Shown here one piece after another: positions 9,558 through 18,074 of a stretch of 64,000 nucleotides of DNA. The translations under genes and the position numbers were made by a program. The first letter of the stretch is position 1, and each line of letters begins with the position of its first letter. Under the pieces are notes generated by a model. The model did no database searches, was not told where the DNA came from, and was given only the letters and a program-made list of their open reading frames with translations. The stretch spans positions 4,033,501-4,097,500 of the forward strand of contig NZ_CP150304.1 in assembly GCF_037992945.1 (NCBI RefSeq), in the 5' to 3' direction. This DNA is from Peribacillus sp. FSL E2-0218 (GTDB lineage Bacteria > Bacillota > Bacilli > Bacillales > DSM-1321).

Positions 9558-9709
9558 CTTCGATCCCTCGCTTCCAATAAAGTAGGCAAAATCCCCCTCC
9601 CTATAATCTACCATTTTTCCAATAAAGAATAAGAGTAATTTGAATGAAATCAGACCATTACATGCTTTAAACTTATTGCTATATGCAGACGTTTTTATTA
9701 CAAGCAACA

Positions 9710-9739
9710 TAAAAAGAGACCTTTCTTTTAAAAGGTCTC
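9710..9739 (-). terminator. Terminator downstream of the Excalibur gene
   Basis: GAGACCTTT (9716-9724) pairs with AAAGGTCTC (9731-9739). The minus strand continues with TTTTT. Confidence 0.82.
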
Positions 9740-9752
9740 CGCTAACTGATTC

Positions 9753-10022
9753 TTATTTTTCGCAAGCGATCCAGTCTTTATCACGATCACTTTTTTTATT
9801 GGCATCGTATAGCTCCTTTGAAACATGGGGCTTATATTTCGTTTTTCCACCTTTATTTTTAACGGAAGATGTACGAGCGACTCCTCCTTTGTAGTCCTTA
9901 TTCAATTCCGTACAGTTTTTGTAGGTCTTCACCTTTGTTTTGGCACCGGCAACATCATGAGCTCCAAAAGACACCCCCAAAACCAGGCCTAAAGATAGTA
10001 AAATAGTAATTGAACGCTTCAA
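9753..10022 (-). CDS. Secreted Excalibur calcium-binding domain protein
   Basis: 89 residues. The N-terminal MKRSITILLSLGLVLGVSFG segment is a signal peptide, probably cut near AGA-KTK. The remaining ~60 residues form one Excalibur domain: YKNCTELNKDY...GGVAR at its start and the acidic DRDKDWIACEK (D.D.DG.ACE type) at its end, with two cysteines. Excalibur domains are small extracellular modules related to EF-hand loops and are often attached to surface nucleases. Here the domain stands alone. Function beyond calcium binding at the cell surface is unknown. Confidence 0.85.
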   Translation of the reverse strand: MKRSITILLSLGLVLGVSFGAHDVAGAKTKVKTYKNCTELNKDYKGGVARTSSVKNKGGKTKYKPHVSKELYDANKKSDRDKDWIACEK

Positions 10023-10244
10023 AATATGTAATCCCCTTCCTAAAAATTAACTTTTTACTAATCATAATGGATCATATCCTTTTTTACAACAACTATATTC
10101 CCAAATTAATGAAGTTTTGAAATTACATTCAATAGGCAGCGGCCGATTAGCCATGAAGGCGGGATCATTTAGATTTATACAAACGTGGGATGTTGTCACA
10201 AACGAAACGATAAGCGGCACTCAGTGGTGACGATGCAGGTATAA

Positions 10245-10284
10245 CAAAAGGGAATGATTTCAAATGAAATCATCCCCTTTTTTA
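10245..10284 (-). terminator. Terminator of the 3-hydroxybutyrate operon
   Basis: A long stem (GGGAATGATTTCA arm and its complement, 10250-10277) with T-runs on both strands lies 8 bases beyond the last gene of the operon. The interval 10023-10244 holds no gene. Confidence 0.82.
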
Positions 10285-10291
10285 TCGATCA

Positions 10292-11047
10292 TTAAATTCC
10301 GCCTGCAACACCGATTTCTTCACCTGTGATGGCAGCAGCGCCATCTGAGGCTAGGAATACGGCTGTTGCGCCGATTTCAGATGGTTCGAGTAAGCGTTTG
10401 ATCCATTGTTTGCCTAGGATATGATGGTTCAGTGCTTCTTCTACGGTCGTTCCATCTTGTTCTGCAAGTATTGGCAGTTGTTTTTCAATTAGCTCCGTGC
10501 GCACGGGACCAGGCATGATCGTGTTGCAGGTGATGCCTTTCAAAGCATTTTCCAGTGCCGTTACTTTCGTAAAACCAACTTGGCCGAACTTGGCGGCGCA
10601 ATAAGCGGATTTGTATGCATCAGGAATTCTGCCGTGAGCTGAGGAGATATTGATGATGCGTCCTTTTTTCTGTTTTTGCATGGCTGGGAGCGCATGCTTG
10701 GTCAATAAGAACGTTCCTTTTAGAATGACATCATTTACAAGATCCCATTTTTCAACAGGGAAGTCTTCCACTGGAGAAATGAATTGAAGTCCCGCATTAT
10801 TGACTAGTACATCTACTGTGCCGCGTTCAGCGATGACTTGTTGAACAGCCGCTTGAACGTTTGGTTCGTCAGCCACGTTTACTTTATAGCCCTTTGCATT
10901 GCCTAGTTTTTCAGCTGCACTGATCGCTGCTGCTTCGTTTAAATCGAATATAGCTACAAAATCGCCATTATTAATGAATGATTCTGCAATAGCGTACCCA
11001 ATCCCTTGTGCTGCCCCTGTTACGATTACTGTGCGTTCGTTAGTCAT
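10292..11047 (-). CDS. 3-hydroxybutyrate dehydrogenase (SDR family)
   Basis: 251 residues. It has the Rossmann motif TGAAQGIG, NNAG, the catalytic Ser-Tyr-Lys (NISSAHGR...SAYCAAKFG) and MPGPVRTELIEKQ, and it ends ITGEEIGVAGGI. This is the pattern of bacterial D-beta-hydroxybutyrate dehydrogenases, which oxidise 3-hydroxybutyrate to acetoacetate with NAD+. It is the last gene of a three-gene operon with a lipocalin-like protein and a GntP-family permease. That supports uptake followed by cytoplasmic oxidation of 3-hydroxybutyrate or a related hydroxyacid. Substrate is inferred by similarity and context. Confidence 0.85.
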   Translation of the reverse strand: MTNERTVIVTGAAQGIGYAIAESFINNGDFVAIFDLNEAAAISAAEKLGNAKGYKVNVADEPNVQAAVQQVIAERGTVDVLVNNAGLQFISPVEDFPVEKWDLVNDVILKGTFLLTKHALPAMQKQKKGRIINISSAHGRIPDAYKSAYCAAKFGQVGFTKVTALENALKGITCNTIMPGPVRTELIEKQLPILAEQDGTTVEEALNHHILGKQWIKRLLEPSEIGATAVFLASDGAAAITGEEIGVAGGI

Positions 11048-11084
11048 GATTTTGATCTCCCTTTGTCGTATATTCGTTTAATCC

Positions 11085-11516
11085 TCAGTGTTTCGCCACT
11101 TTTTTCCATATAAGCTTATCTTCTGGGTGAAGAGCATTGTAAATGACCACATGATCACCTTCAATCTTCGCCAGCCGCGGCTGCGCTTGATCGAGCCAGG
11201 TTGGATTCATGCTGACATCCATATGATGTGTTAACTCCTGTTTTTCTTCATCCACTTCAAACGGACCTGAATAAGCCAGGTACCCATGTGCTGCTTCTGC
11301 CATTTCTTCCGGTGTCCCTGTGTGCAGATCCCCTGATTTGTAAGCAGGGCGACCAGATGCCATCAGTTGCGCAGACATATATCCATCTGGGTTATACATA
11401 ATGAATCCTTTAGCATCCTTACCCAAAGGATAAATCGTGTTTCCAGCTGCATCTTGCGTTTCGTATGATACCAATGCCCATGTACCGATCACTTGTTCAC
11501 GCATTGATTTCTCCAT
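11085..11516 (-). CDS. Lipocalin-like domain protein
   Basis: 143 residues with REQVIGTWALVSYE, IYPLGKDAKGFIMYNPDGYMSAQLM and LAYSGPFEVDE, typical of the lipocalin-like beta-barrel family (PF13924 type). No signal peptide. It sits between the permease gene (36 bp upstream) and the hydroxybutyrate dehydrogenase gene (37 bp downstream), so it is surely co-transcribed. It may bind or process the imported hydroxyacid, but this is only inferred from position. GGAGGTG lies 7 bp before the ATG. Confidence 0.82.
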   Translation of the reverse strand: MEKSMREQVIGTWALVSYETQDAAGNTIYPLGKDAKGFIMYNPDGYMSAQLMASGRPAYKSGDLHTGTPEEMAEAAHGYLAYSGPFEVDEEKQELTHHMDVSMNPTWLDQAQPRLAKIEGDHVVIYNALHPEDKLIWKKVAKH

Positions 11517-11552
11517 CCTTCATCACCTCCTTCATTGGAATATCCTTTTGCC

Positions 11553-12866
11553 TTAATAAAAAATGATCCCAAGTATCAATGCGGCAATCAGCGCAAAGAA
11601 GTTTGGTAATGTAGTGCTATAGAATGAGTATTTATAAGCGTTTTTATGATTCAGGCCTGTTAATGCGAACATCGATAGGATAGCTCCTGCATGCGGGAGG
11701 GCTGTAAATACGGATGAGGCAATCGCCGAAATGCGATGCATCGCTTCCGCATTCACTCCCAGCGCCAGATAGGACTGCGCAAATGCTTCCATCGCAATCC
11801 CCAAGCCGCCTGATGAAGAGCCTGTTATCGCGCCGAGTGCCGCTGAGGCGACTGATAAGCTAATCAATGGGTTCCCCGGAATCCCTAATATGAAATCGGA
11901 AATCACCTTGAAGCCTGGTGCCATGGTGATCACGACACCAAAGGCCACGGCCGCGGCCGTAAAGAAAATCGGCGTGATCGAGCCATTCGCACCTAAGCTA
12001 AGTGCCGTTTTGTGTGAGGGAATGTATTTATGGAATAATGCAGCGGCTACTACTATCGCTGCCGCCAAGCCAATCAATACGATATTGGCAACCTTCAAGG
12101 CACTGCCTGTAAAGATGATGATGATCAGTACCAGTATGGGTAAAATACTAATGATGAAAGAAGGTATCTTTTCTTTTAAGATAATCTTTTCTTCATCCTT
12201 TTCTGCATAGGGTTCAAAGGTTTCACCGTTTGCCAAGCTTTTTTTCAATGTATACCTCAAATAAATGACCCCGATGACAATGGAAATCAAGGTTGCAACG
12301 ATTCCCATTAACGGCGCTGCTGTTAATGTCGTGCCGAGGTATGTCGTTGGGACGACGTTTTGAATCGAAGGTGTCCCGGGAAGCATCGTCATCGTGAATG
12401 TTCCAATCCCCAGAAATACGGGAATCACGACTAAATTCCAGCCGATATTCAGTTGCTTGAATAATGGCTTCGCCAAAGGGATGACCACGAATAAGACGAC
12501 AAATAAACTGATGCCGCCAAAGGTTAAAATCGCACTGATCACATAAATCGCAATTAAAACGGAAAAGGGCTTTTCCGTACCAGTGATGGATAAAACCTTT
12601 TGTGCGATTGCTTGTGCCGCACCGCTTTTCTCTATATATTGCGCTAAAATCGCACCTAATAAAAATACGCCAAAATAATTGATTAAAAACCCTGTCAGCC
12701 CTGTCATGAATGACGTTTCAGTTCCGATTAGAGAAGGAAAGAAATTCATGCCATTCGTCACGATGACGATAATGGAGGCAAGCGGGGCAATAAAAACGAT
12801 GCTAAAGCCCTTCATTGCCATAAGGACGATTAAAGCAATCGCAATTAAAATACCGATTGTACCCAT
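11553..12866 (-). CDS. GntP-family permease, probably for 3-hydroxybutyrate
   Basis: 437 residues, almost entirely hydrophobic with about 12 membrane segments. It contains PLAKPLFKQLNIGWNLVVIP, TMLPGTPSIQNVVPT and GSSSGGLGIAMEAF, typical of GntP/DgoT-like proton-coupled uptake of hydroxyacids. Within the family, members next to 3-hydroxybutyrate dehydrogenase genes are annotated as beta-hydroxybutyrate permeases, and that is the context here. The start at 12866 follows AAGGGGAAAACAAAGT; the 14 residues upstream in frame are unlikely to be translated. It is the first gene of the operon and is divergent from a LysR gene. Confidence 0.85.
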   Translation of the reverse strand: MGTIGILIAIALIVLMAMKGFSIVFIAPLASIIVIVTNGMNFFPSLIGTETSFMTGLTGFLINYFGVFLLGAILAQYIEKSGAAQAIAQKVLSITGTEKPFSVLIAIYVISAILTFGGISLFVVLFVVIPLAKPLFKQLNIGWNLVVIPVFLGIGTFTMTMLPGTPSIQNVVPTTYLGTTLTAAPLMGIVATLISIVIGVIYLRYTLKKSLANGETFEPYAEKDEEKIILKEKIPSFIISILPILVLIIIIFTGSALKVANIVLIGLAAAIVVAAALFHKYIPSHKTALSLGANGSITPIFFTAAAVAFGVVITMAPGFKVISDFILGIPGNPLISLSVASAALGAITGSSSGGLGIAMEAFAQSYLALGVNAEAMHRISAIASSVFTALPHAGAILSMFALTGLNHKNAYKYSFYSTTLPNFFALIAALILGIIFY

Positions 12867-12934
12867 ACTTTGTTTTCCCCTTTTTTGTAAGAAATAGCAG
12901 CAAGCCACAACAGAACATTCATGAAAAAAACACC

Positions 12935-12950
12935 AATGAACCTGTTCATT
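12935..12950. promoter_or_regulatory. Inverted repeat in the permease leader
   Basis: AATGAAC-CT-GTTCATT is a 7-bp inverted repeat with a 2-bp centre, 70-85 bp upstream of the permease start. Its half-sites equal those of the FatR-type operators at 60314 and 60966, but the centre is two bases longer. It could be an operator; no regulator is proven. Confidence 0.35.
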
Positions 12951-13125
12951 CGGTTGCCAGTGATAGTATAGCCCAAGAGTTCATTTCCTCATGGTAGGTG
13001 CGTTCAGCTCAAAATCATACCCTTTCATATCCCCTTAGACATGATCAATTTACTGTTTCCAATCCCGAACCACTGGATTCAAAATCGTTTAAGCTCACTA
13101 CTATTCAAATATAATATTCCCATAC

Positions 13126-13164
13126 ATATAAGTGAAATATATAATAATGATATGTTATATAAGT
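13126..13164. promoter_or_regulatory. Possible LysR-type binding region
   Basis: The direct repeat ATATAAGT occurs at 13126-13133 and 13157-13164, 31 bp apart (about three helical turns), within an AT-rich tract just upstream of the LysR gene and its divergent operon. It is suggestive only. Confidence 0.3.
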
Positions 13165-13191
13165 ATTAGTAATAAATAAGGGCGTGTTTAG

Positions 13192-14088
13192 ATGGATTTC
13201 AAACAAATACAGTATTTTACCGAAGTCGTGAATCGTGGCAGCTTTTCCAAAGCGGCTGAACATTTATTTTTATCGCAGCCAAATATTAGTAAATCCATCA
13301 AGGATTTAGAAAAGGAATTGGATGCTAAGCTATTAACCCGAACCACCAGAAAAATCGAACTGACCGATACAGGAAAATTACTTTATCAATATGGCCAACG
13401 CATTTCCCAATCCATCGAGCATTTCTATGATGAATTGGATGATATCAAGAATAGTAAAAAGGGAAATATAAAAATGGGCATTTTTTCAACACTCGGCACG
13501 GAGATTTTCTCTGAACTGATGGCCCAATTCCACAAAGAATACCCCTTCATCACGGTCCGTTTCGTCGAGGATGGCGCCCTTTATCTAAAGGATACCTTAC
13601 TTCAAGGTGAACTTGATTTAGTGGTGATGCCTTTGCCCATCGAGGATGATTTTGAGAGCATTCCGTTCATGAAAGGCGATTTACGCCTTGTTGTTCATCA
13701 AAGCCATCGACTTGCGAAAGAAGAAACGGTCTCCTGGGAAAATTTAAAGGATGAAAGCTTCATCATCTTTCGCGAAGGCTACCAGGTTCATGAGTTGATC
13801 ATGCAGGCTTGCAGTCTGAATGGCTTTGAACCGAATATCATTTGTGAAACCTCGCAGTGGAAGTTCATCATGGAAATGGTTTCCTTCAATCAAGGCATAA
13901 CGGTCCTCCCCAAAGGTGACTTGGAAGAGATGGATATTAGTAATAAGGAGATGATTACGATTCCCCTAACCCCCGCTATAAACTGGCAAGTGGGAATTGC
14001 CTGGAAAAAGAGCAACTACATCTCCTTCGCTACCCGAACGTGGATTGAGTTCATTAAAACGAAACTGGCAGACAGGGAAGACCAATGA
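13192..14088 (+). CDS. LysR-family transcriptional regulator
   Basis: 298 residues. The N-terminal winged helix-turn-helix is classic (FTEVVNRGSFSKAAEHLFLSQPNISKSIKDLEKEL), followed by a LysR substrate-binding domain from about residue 90 (KKGNIKMGIFSTLGT) resembling CynR/CidR-type sensors. It is divergent from the permease-lipocalin-dehydrogenase operon across about 325 bp, the standard arrangement for a LysR activator of its neighbour. It would sense a metabolite of that pathway; this is inferred. AAGGGCGTGTTTAG precedes the ATG. Confidence 0.9.
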   Translation: MDFKQIQYFTEVVNRGSFSKAAEHLFLSQPNISKSIKDLEKELDAKLLTRTTRKIELTDTGKLLYQYGQRISQSIEHFYDELDDIKNSKKGNIKMGIFSTLGTEIFSELMAQFHKEYPFITVRFVEDGALYLKDTLLQGELDLVVMPLPIEDDFESIPFMKGDLRLVVHQSHRLAKEETVSWENLKDESFIIFREGYQVHELIMQACSLNGFEPNIICETSQWKFIMEMVSFNQGITVLPKGDLEEMDISNKEMITIPLTPAINWQVGIAWKKSNYISFATRTWIEFIKTKLADREDQ

Positions 14089-14102
14089 ATTATTGCAAGC
14101 AA

Positions 14103-14125
14103 AAGACCGCCGATTCGGCGGTCTT
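14103..14125. terminator. Stem-loop between convergent LysR and ComK-like genes
   Basis: AAGACCGCCG (14103-14112) pairs with CGGCGGTCTT (14116-14125), a strong hairpin with only short T-runs. It lies between the two stop codons. Confidence 0.65.
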
Positions 14126-14139
14126 CGTCTCGGATTTCA

Positions 14140-14697
14140 TTATTCCTTCCGCTTCACCCTGTAATGCAGCTCCCCAGGTTCCTTGCAAAAGGTGACTCCG
14201 CTTCCAGGCTCGTAATAAAAGGTTTTTTTGCCTAAAGAGCGTTCGTGGAAGGTGGTATGCAGATAGGATGCTTGGTCCCTTTTGAAGGTGAGTTGATTTT
14301 TGCTTAAGGATACAGGAAGGCAATGTCCATAGTCTGTATGGACCAGGGTTTCTTTTTCGTTCATTTCCTCGAGGTCATGGACGTGAATGTAGGAAAACCA
14401 GACGCCCCCGCCTAATCGGAATGAACGGGAGGAAAACCAGACCATGCCAAGCTGGGCGTTGATGCAGACTGGCAATCTGTACTTTCCGCCCAGCACCGAT
14501 TTGGCTCCTGCAAGGCCGCCATCAAGATCCAGTCCAAAGTGATTGAGCGTATGATTGAGGATGTCAAGGCGCGGCTGTGCAACAAGGAACGTGTTTTCCC
14601 CTTCCACCACCATCGCCTGCTCCGCACCATTCGAATCATAGTGCTCCATCATCGCTACCGTATCCTTATTCATTACATATTTTTTTCGTATCATCAT
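14140..14697 (-). CDS. comK: ComK-like competence transcription factor
   Basis: 185 residues, close to the B. subtilis ComK length (192). The central region FLVAQPRLDILNHTLNHFG...GLAGAKSVLG...LPVCINAQLGMVWFSSRS...VWFSYIHVHDLE aligns with the conserved ComK core (HFG...GR..G........P........FP..S.....W..HVHV). ComK binds K-boxes to switch on DNA-uptake genes. The start at 14697 lies eight bases after GGGGAG; a GTG three codons upstream overlaps the Shine-Dalgarno sequence. Whether it still promotes competence is unknown, since many Bacillaceae carry divergent copies. Confidence 0.8.
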   Translation of the reverse strand: MMIRKKYVMNKDTVAMMEHYDSNGAEQAMVVEGENTFLVAQPRLDILNHTLNHFGLDLDGGLAGAKSVLGGKYRLPVCINAQLGMVWFSSRSFRLGGGVWFSYIHVHDLEEMNEKETLVHTDYGHCLPVSLSKNQLTFKRDQASYLHTTFHERSLGKKTFYYEPGSGVTFCKEPGELHYRVKRKE

Positions 14698-14779
14698 TCC
14701 GTTCACTCCCCATTTCCATAATGATTTTTTAGGAGTATACTAAGACATAGAGTCAGGTATACGCCTGCTCGATGCCCTT

Positions 14780-14820
14780 AGGTGACTGTCTCCCATGACT
14801 TTCTCACCTAGGGGTTTTTT
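14780..14820 (+). terminator. Plus-strand terminator with no plus-strand gene
   Basis: CCTTAGGTGA pairs with TCACCTAGGG, followed by TTTTTT at 14815-14820. No T-run is seen on the minus strand. A TATACT at 14736-14741 could be the -10 of a short transcript. No ORF lies between them. Confidence 0.5.
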
Positions 14821-14847
14821 GGCTCCTTCACATTTTCCTCACCTCCC

Positions 14848-15879
14848 TTAAAGGGTATACAGCCAACGGACCATCGCTCTGATATTGTGTTTATCGTTGC
14901 TTAGCTGAAATACGGACGGTCTGCCTTTATATGTTCCGCTAAATTCCATCCAAATCGGATTCGCCGGTCTCCAGTCCACCGCTTTCAGTTTTGACATCCT
15001 TGTGGAAATCAACCGTTTTCTTTGTTCGATAGTCTGGTTTTCCATCTTATCATTCGCATATAAGGTAACCGCAACGAAAAGCGGATAGCTGGCGAGCATG
15101 CATTGCGCGTGATCCCCCATTCGTTCAGGCGGGAACAATTCGAATAGTTCATTAAAATATAGATGAACGAGGGTAATGTATTCGCTGTTTGCAAGCGGGC
15201 AGGAAGATACCTTCTCTTCAATGTTTACGTATACCCTGCCTGTCATGAAGATGCCGATGACCTGCCTTAGCTGCGATAGGGAAAGCAGGTTCTTGTTTGC
15301 CGGACGGTTGATGGAACGTTTTTCGAATTCGACACCGGCTGTTTTTAATGCTTGGTGGGTATGAAGCACCTGATTGGTGATGACATTGAGGTTGTTTCGC
15401 GAGTCGAATGAAATTCGTTTCGATAGGGCCACTTTCTTGCCTTTTAGATTAAGATCCAAATATAACTGTGATTCCTCCGCCTCTGTAAGCCCTTCGAATA
15501 CCTGGACGGCCATTGAGGTGTCCTTCAAGATTGAATCGAGTTTGTATGCTTGTTTAACTTTCTCTTCATCCTTCTTTAATGCTTTAAGGATACTGTCCTC
15601 CAATTGGGCGAAGGCCGCTATTCGTTGAGTTCCATCGATGATCGAGAGCTGATTGGCTTCTTTTATGGCGAGGGTTCCTTCCCTGCAATTGGCAACGAGC
15701 GGAGGCAGGTAGATTTGTTTCGTTAATGCATTTTCCAAAAGATAATTCTTGATCGATCGGATGCGCGGCTGGTTCGTTTCCCTTGTGGCAATTTGACCAT
15801 TGCGATACATGTCGACCAGTTCCATGACAGAATAGGAGACAATCGTCCTTCGCTTCCGGTCCAATTCACTTAGTATCAT
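14848..15879 (-). CDS. DGQHR (DndB-like) domain protein, second of a pair
   Basis: 343 residues from MILSELDRKRRTIVSYS. The core LSIIDGTQRIAAFAQLED is a variant of the DGQHR motif (DGTQR) that defines DndB-type proteins; ESQLYLDLNLKGKKVALSKR matches the conserved 'F..iN...k.v' segment. In phosphorothioation systems DndB is a transcriptional/DNA-binding partner of DndCDE, but no dndA, C, D or E gene is nearby. The start at 15879 has AAGGAGGA upstream and overlaps the preceding gene's end by 14 bp, so the two are translationally coupled. Function unknown. Confidence 0.75.
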   Translation of the reverse strand: MILSELDRKRRTIVSYSVMELVDMYRNGQIATRETNQPRIRSIKNYLLENALTKQIYLPPLVANCREGTLAIKEANQLSIIDGTQRIAAFAQLEDSILKALKKDEEKVKQAYKLDSILKDTSMAVQVFEGLTEAEESQLYLDLNLKGKKVALSKRISFDSRNNLNVITNQVLHTHQALKTAGVEFEKRSINRPANKNLLSLSQLRQVIGIFMTGRVYVNIEEKVSSCPLANSEYITLVHLYFNELFELFPPERMGDHAQCMLASYPLFVAVTLYANDKMENQTIEQRKRLISTRMSKLKAVDWRPANPIWMEFSGTYKGRPSVFQLSNDKHNIRAMVRWLYTL

Positions 15880-16966
15880 GGATCCATCCTCCTTCGATTT
15901 TCCGTTTGAACTGGAGAGCCGTTTTCTGGATGGCATTCGTGGTGGAATGGTTTTTGACTCTTTTTTTTACGGGGTCGTAGATGTGTGAAAACAGCTCGTC
16001 ACCATGCTTCCAAGTGCAGGACGTCTTCAGCCGCAGCAGGTGATCGATTGCTTCTTCATAGGGGATTTCATGATGTTTGTGGAGCTGCTGGGTTGTTTGG
16101 GCAAGGGCTATCTGAATGCCGGAATAGCCTGAAGTGAATGTCTTCCGGTCTGTCATCTTCTTCGGAAAGATTTCCAGCCATGCTTCGAAAAATGCATGGG
16201 CAACCGTAAGGATTTCATCCTTTGAGAGCTCTTCAAGCTTGGCTTTACTGGTGTTGACGGTCATCTTCCCTTCGAATAAAGCGATGAGACAGCGCCTCAT
16301 GATCGTCAGCGAGGTCAAGGCGGAACTGCTCACTGTTATTCTGGACAGCGTGGTCTCTATCTCCATCTTGCTTTCCAATTTTCCGGCGATGATTCTTGTC
16401 AGTTCAGCATATTCATCGCGCTGGTCATATTTCATCACCAATCCGACATGCGGCTCTTTTCGCTTTGTATTGATATCATTGAATAGCTGTCTTTCTTCTT
16501 TCGTTTCGAGGTTTAAATAAATTTGAATCGTGACGGGGTAGGTCTTTAGCTTATCAATTTGGCTTTGAAGCTTTTTGGCCTCGGAGAAGTGACCGATTTC
16601 TTCCTCCGTTTCCTTGCGTGCCCTTAAATGACTGATGGCCGAAATGAGGGCATACGTTCTGTGCTGGCCATCCAGTATATAGATTTTACTTCCTGGCGGC
16701 AGTTCCCCGCCCTCGGGCACTTCTTTGATCGCTCCCCTGCTCGAGAAGATGAACGGCGAAAAGTAGAAATCCCCTTCTGAAACGGATTCTATGATGAACT
16801 CCCTGATTTCCGCCCTTCGTTTATGATCGAGCTTCCTTTGAACCGACTCATCGACCTCGAAAATGGCCTCCAATGTCGAGAATTGAATTTGTGAGATTAA
16901 TATTCTTTTCCCGAATTGGGTAAAACTGTTTCCTGAAATCGACACTTTCATTTCCTGATATGTCAT
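15866..16966 (-). CDS. DGQHR (DndB-like) domain protein, first of a pair
   Basis: 366 residues. It contains the full motif KIYILDGQHRTYALISA near residue 110 and EERQLFNDINTKRKEPHVGLVMKYD, both typical of the DGQHR/DndB family. The N-terminal FTQFGKRILISQIQFS and KLDHKRRAEIREFI segments also fit. No Dnd modification genes are in the window. It overlaps the second DGQHR gene by 14 bp and is about 32 percent charged. The start at 16966 follows GAGAGGTG by six bases. A partner role in DNA recognition or defence is inference. Confidence 0.8.
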   Translation of the reverse strand: MTYQEMKVSISGNSFTQFGKRILISQIQFSTLEAIFEVDESVQRKLDHKRRAEIREFIIESVSEGDFYFSPFIFSSRGAIKEVPEGGELPPGSKIYILDGQHRTYALISAISHLRARKETEEEIGHFSEAKKLQSQIDKLKTYPVTIQIYLNLETKEERQLFNDINTKRKEPHVGLVMKYDQRDEYAELTRIIAGKLESKMEIETTLSRITVSSSALTSLTIMRRCLIALFEGKMTVNTSKAKLEELSKDEILTVAHAFFEAWLEIFPKKMTDRKTFTSGYSGIQIALAQTTQQLHKHHEIPYEEAIDHLLRLKTSCTWKHGDELFSHIYDPVKKRVKNHSTTNAIQKTALQFKRKIEGGWIHDTK

Positions 16967-17481
16967 GATTATCACCTCTCTGCGACCATTATCCTATTTT
17001 AAGCATTTTTTGTAAAACTACTCTCATTTTTGCACTTCTAAAATTCATTCCTTTTTGTAACTCAATTATCTATTGGACTGGTTTACTCTTTACAAATTTT
17101 CACTTAAAAGATATAATTTTTCATTTCTTTTTCTAACTAAATCATTCCCGCCTTAATTTAGTGAATAGTTTGTGTCCATTTTGTGAATTAATAGCGAATA
17201 CCATGCCAAAAAGTAAAAAAAGATGACAATTTTGTAAAGAAATCACCACACCAAAAAATAAAGTTTGATCTGTAATGGAATTTGAGTCGGACTGTGCCTT
17301 TGTAATCATCCTTCCTTTCATAAAAGGAATCATTTCAGCTTGTACATGCTGTTTCCTGAAGGATTTCATCCCATCATGCCAGCAACATGTGCAGGTGCTG
17401 CACGAGTGTTCTTTTTTCAGGAAAATGGCGTATGCTATTTAAGTAATTCGTCAATTTCAATTGCAGAAAGGGTGTTCAAGC

Positions 17482-18021
17482 TTGAAACACATGAGTGGTT
17501 ATGTCCGTTGCATCACCATGTTAATCCTTGTGGCTGTCATGTTTAGCGGTGGAAGTGTCCATGCAGCTTCAGAAACGGCGAGGTCCGCTCCTGATCGTTT
17601 GATTGGCAAAATCATGAGGGTAGCCTCTGAATCTCAGCAGTCAATTAACAGCAGACCTTTTTCTGTTGGTGATTCGTTGAAAAAAGCGGAAAAATCATGG
17701 GGCAAACCGGAAGATCTAAGTACAGTTGCAGCCAATTATTGGAGCCATCATGTTCGTTTCCTCTATGACGGGTCAACCAGCAGAAAAACGATCACGGCCA
17801 TTGATGATTTTAGTCCGCAGCTGCAAACGATTCATTTAGTGGAGGTAAAGAATTTGCTTGGAGAGCCTGATCGTGCAAAGGAGCAAGAGGGGATGTACTA
17901 TGTCACTTATACGGATAACGAGAATTATAAGATCATTTTCGTGTTTGAAAGTGCCTGGAATAACCCTAACCCTATATTGAATATGTATACAGTTGAACCG
18001 GCGGATGAATCTAGTAAATAA
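17482..18021 (+). CDS. Secreted YjgB-like (DUF4309) protein
   Basis: 179 residues from a TTG at 17482, placed seven bases after AAAGGGTG. The N-terminal signal peptide (CITMLILVAVMFSGGSVHA-AS) predicts export. The mature part has PFSVGDSLKKAEKSWGKPED and VEVKNLLGEPDR, two 'G.....v...wG.P' style repeats typical of DUF4309/YjgB-like extracytoplasmic proteins of Bacillus. Function unknown. The 500 bp to its left (16967-17481) contain the divergent DGQHR promoter region and no convincing gene. Confidence 0.72.
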   Translation: MKHMSGYVRCITMLILVAVMFSGGSVHAASETARSAPDRLIGKIMRVASESQQSINSRPFSVGDSLKKAEKSWGKPEDLSTVAANYWSHHVRFLYDGSTSRKTITAIDDFSPQLQTIHLVEVKNLLGEPDRAKEQEGMYYVTYTDNENYKIIFVFESAWNNPNPILNMYTVEPADESSK

Positions 18022-18043
18022 GGAGCCAGTAAAATAGAAGAAG

Positions 18044-18071
18044 AAGGCTGCCGTGGAATCCCGGCAGCCTT
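18044..18071. terminator. Stem-loop between convergent genes
   Basis: AAGGCTGCCG (18044-18053) pairs with CGGCAGCCTT (18062-18071), between the DUF4309 gene and the emfourin gene. Confidence 0.72.
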
Positions 18072-18074
18072 TCG

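Noticed and set aside
17142..17369. Minus-strand ORF of 75 residues in the gap before the DUF4309 gene
   Set aside because: Low-complexity AT-rich composition, poorly placed ribosome binding site and no recognisable motif; treated as intergenic.
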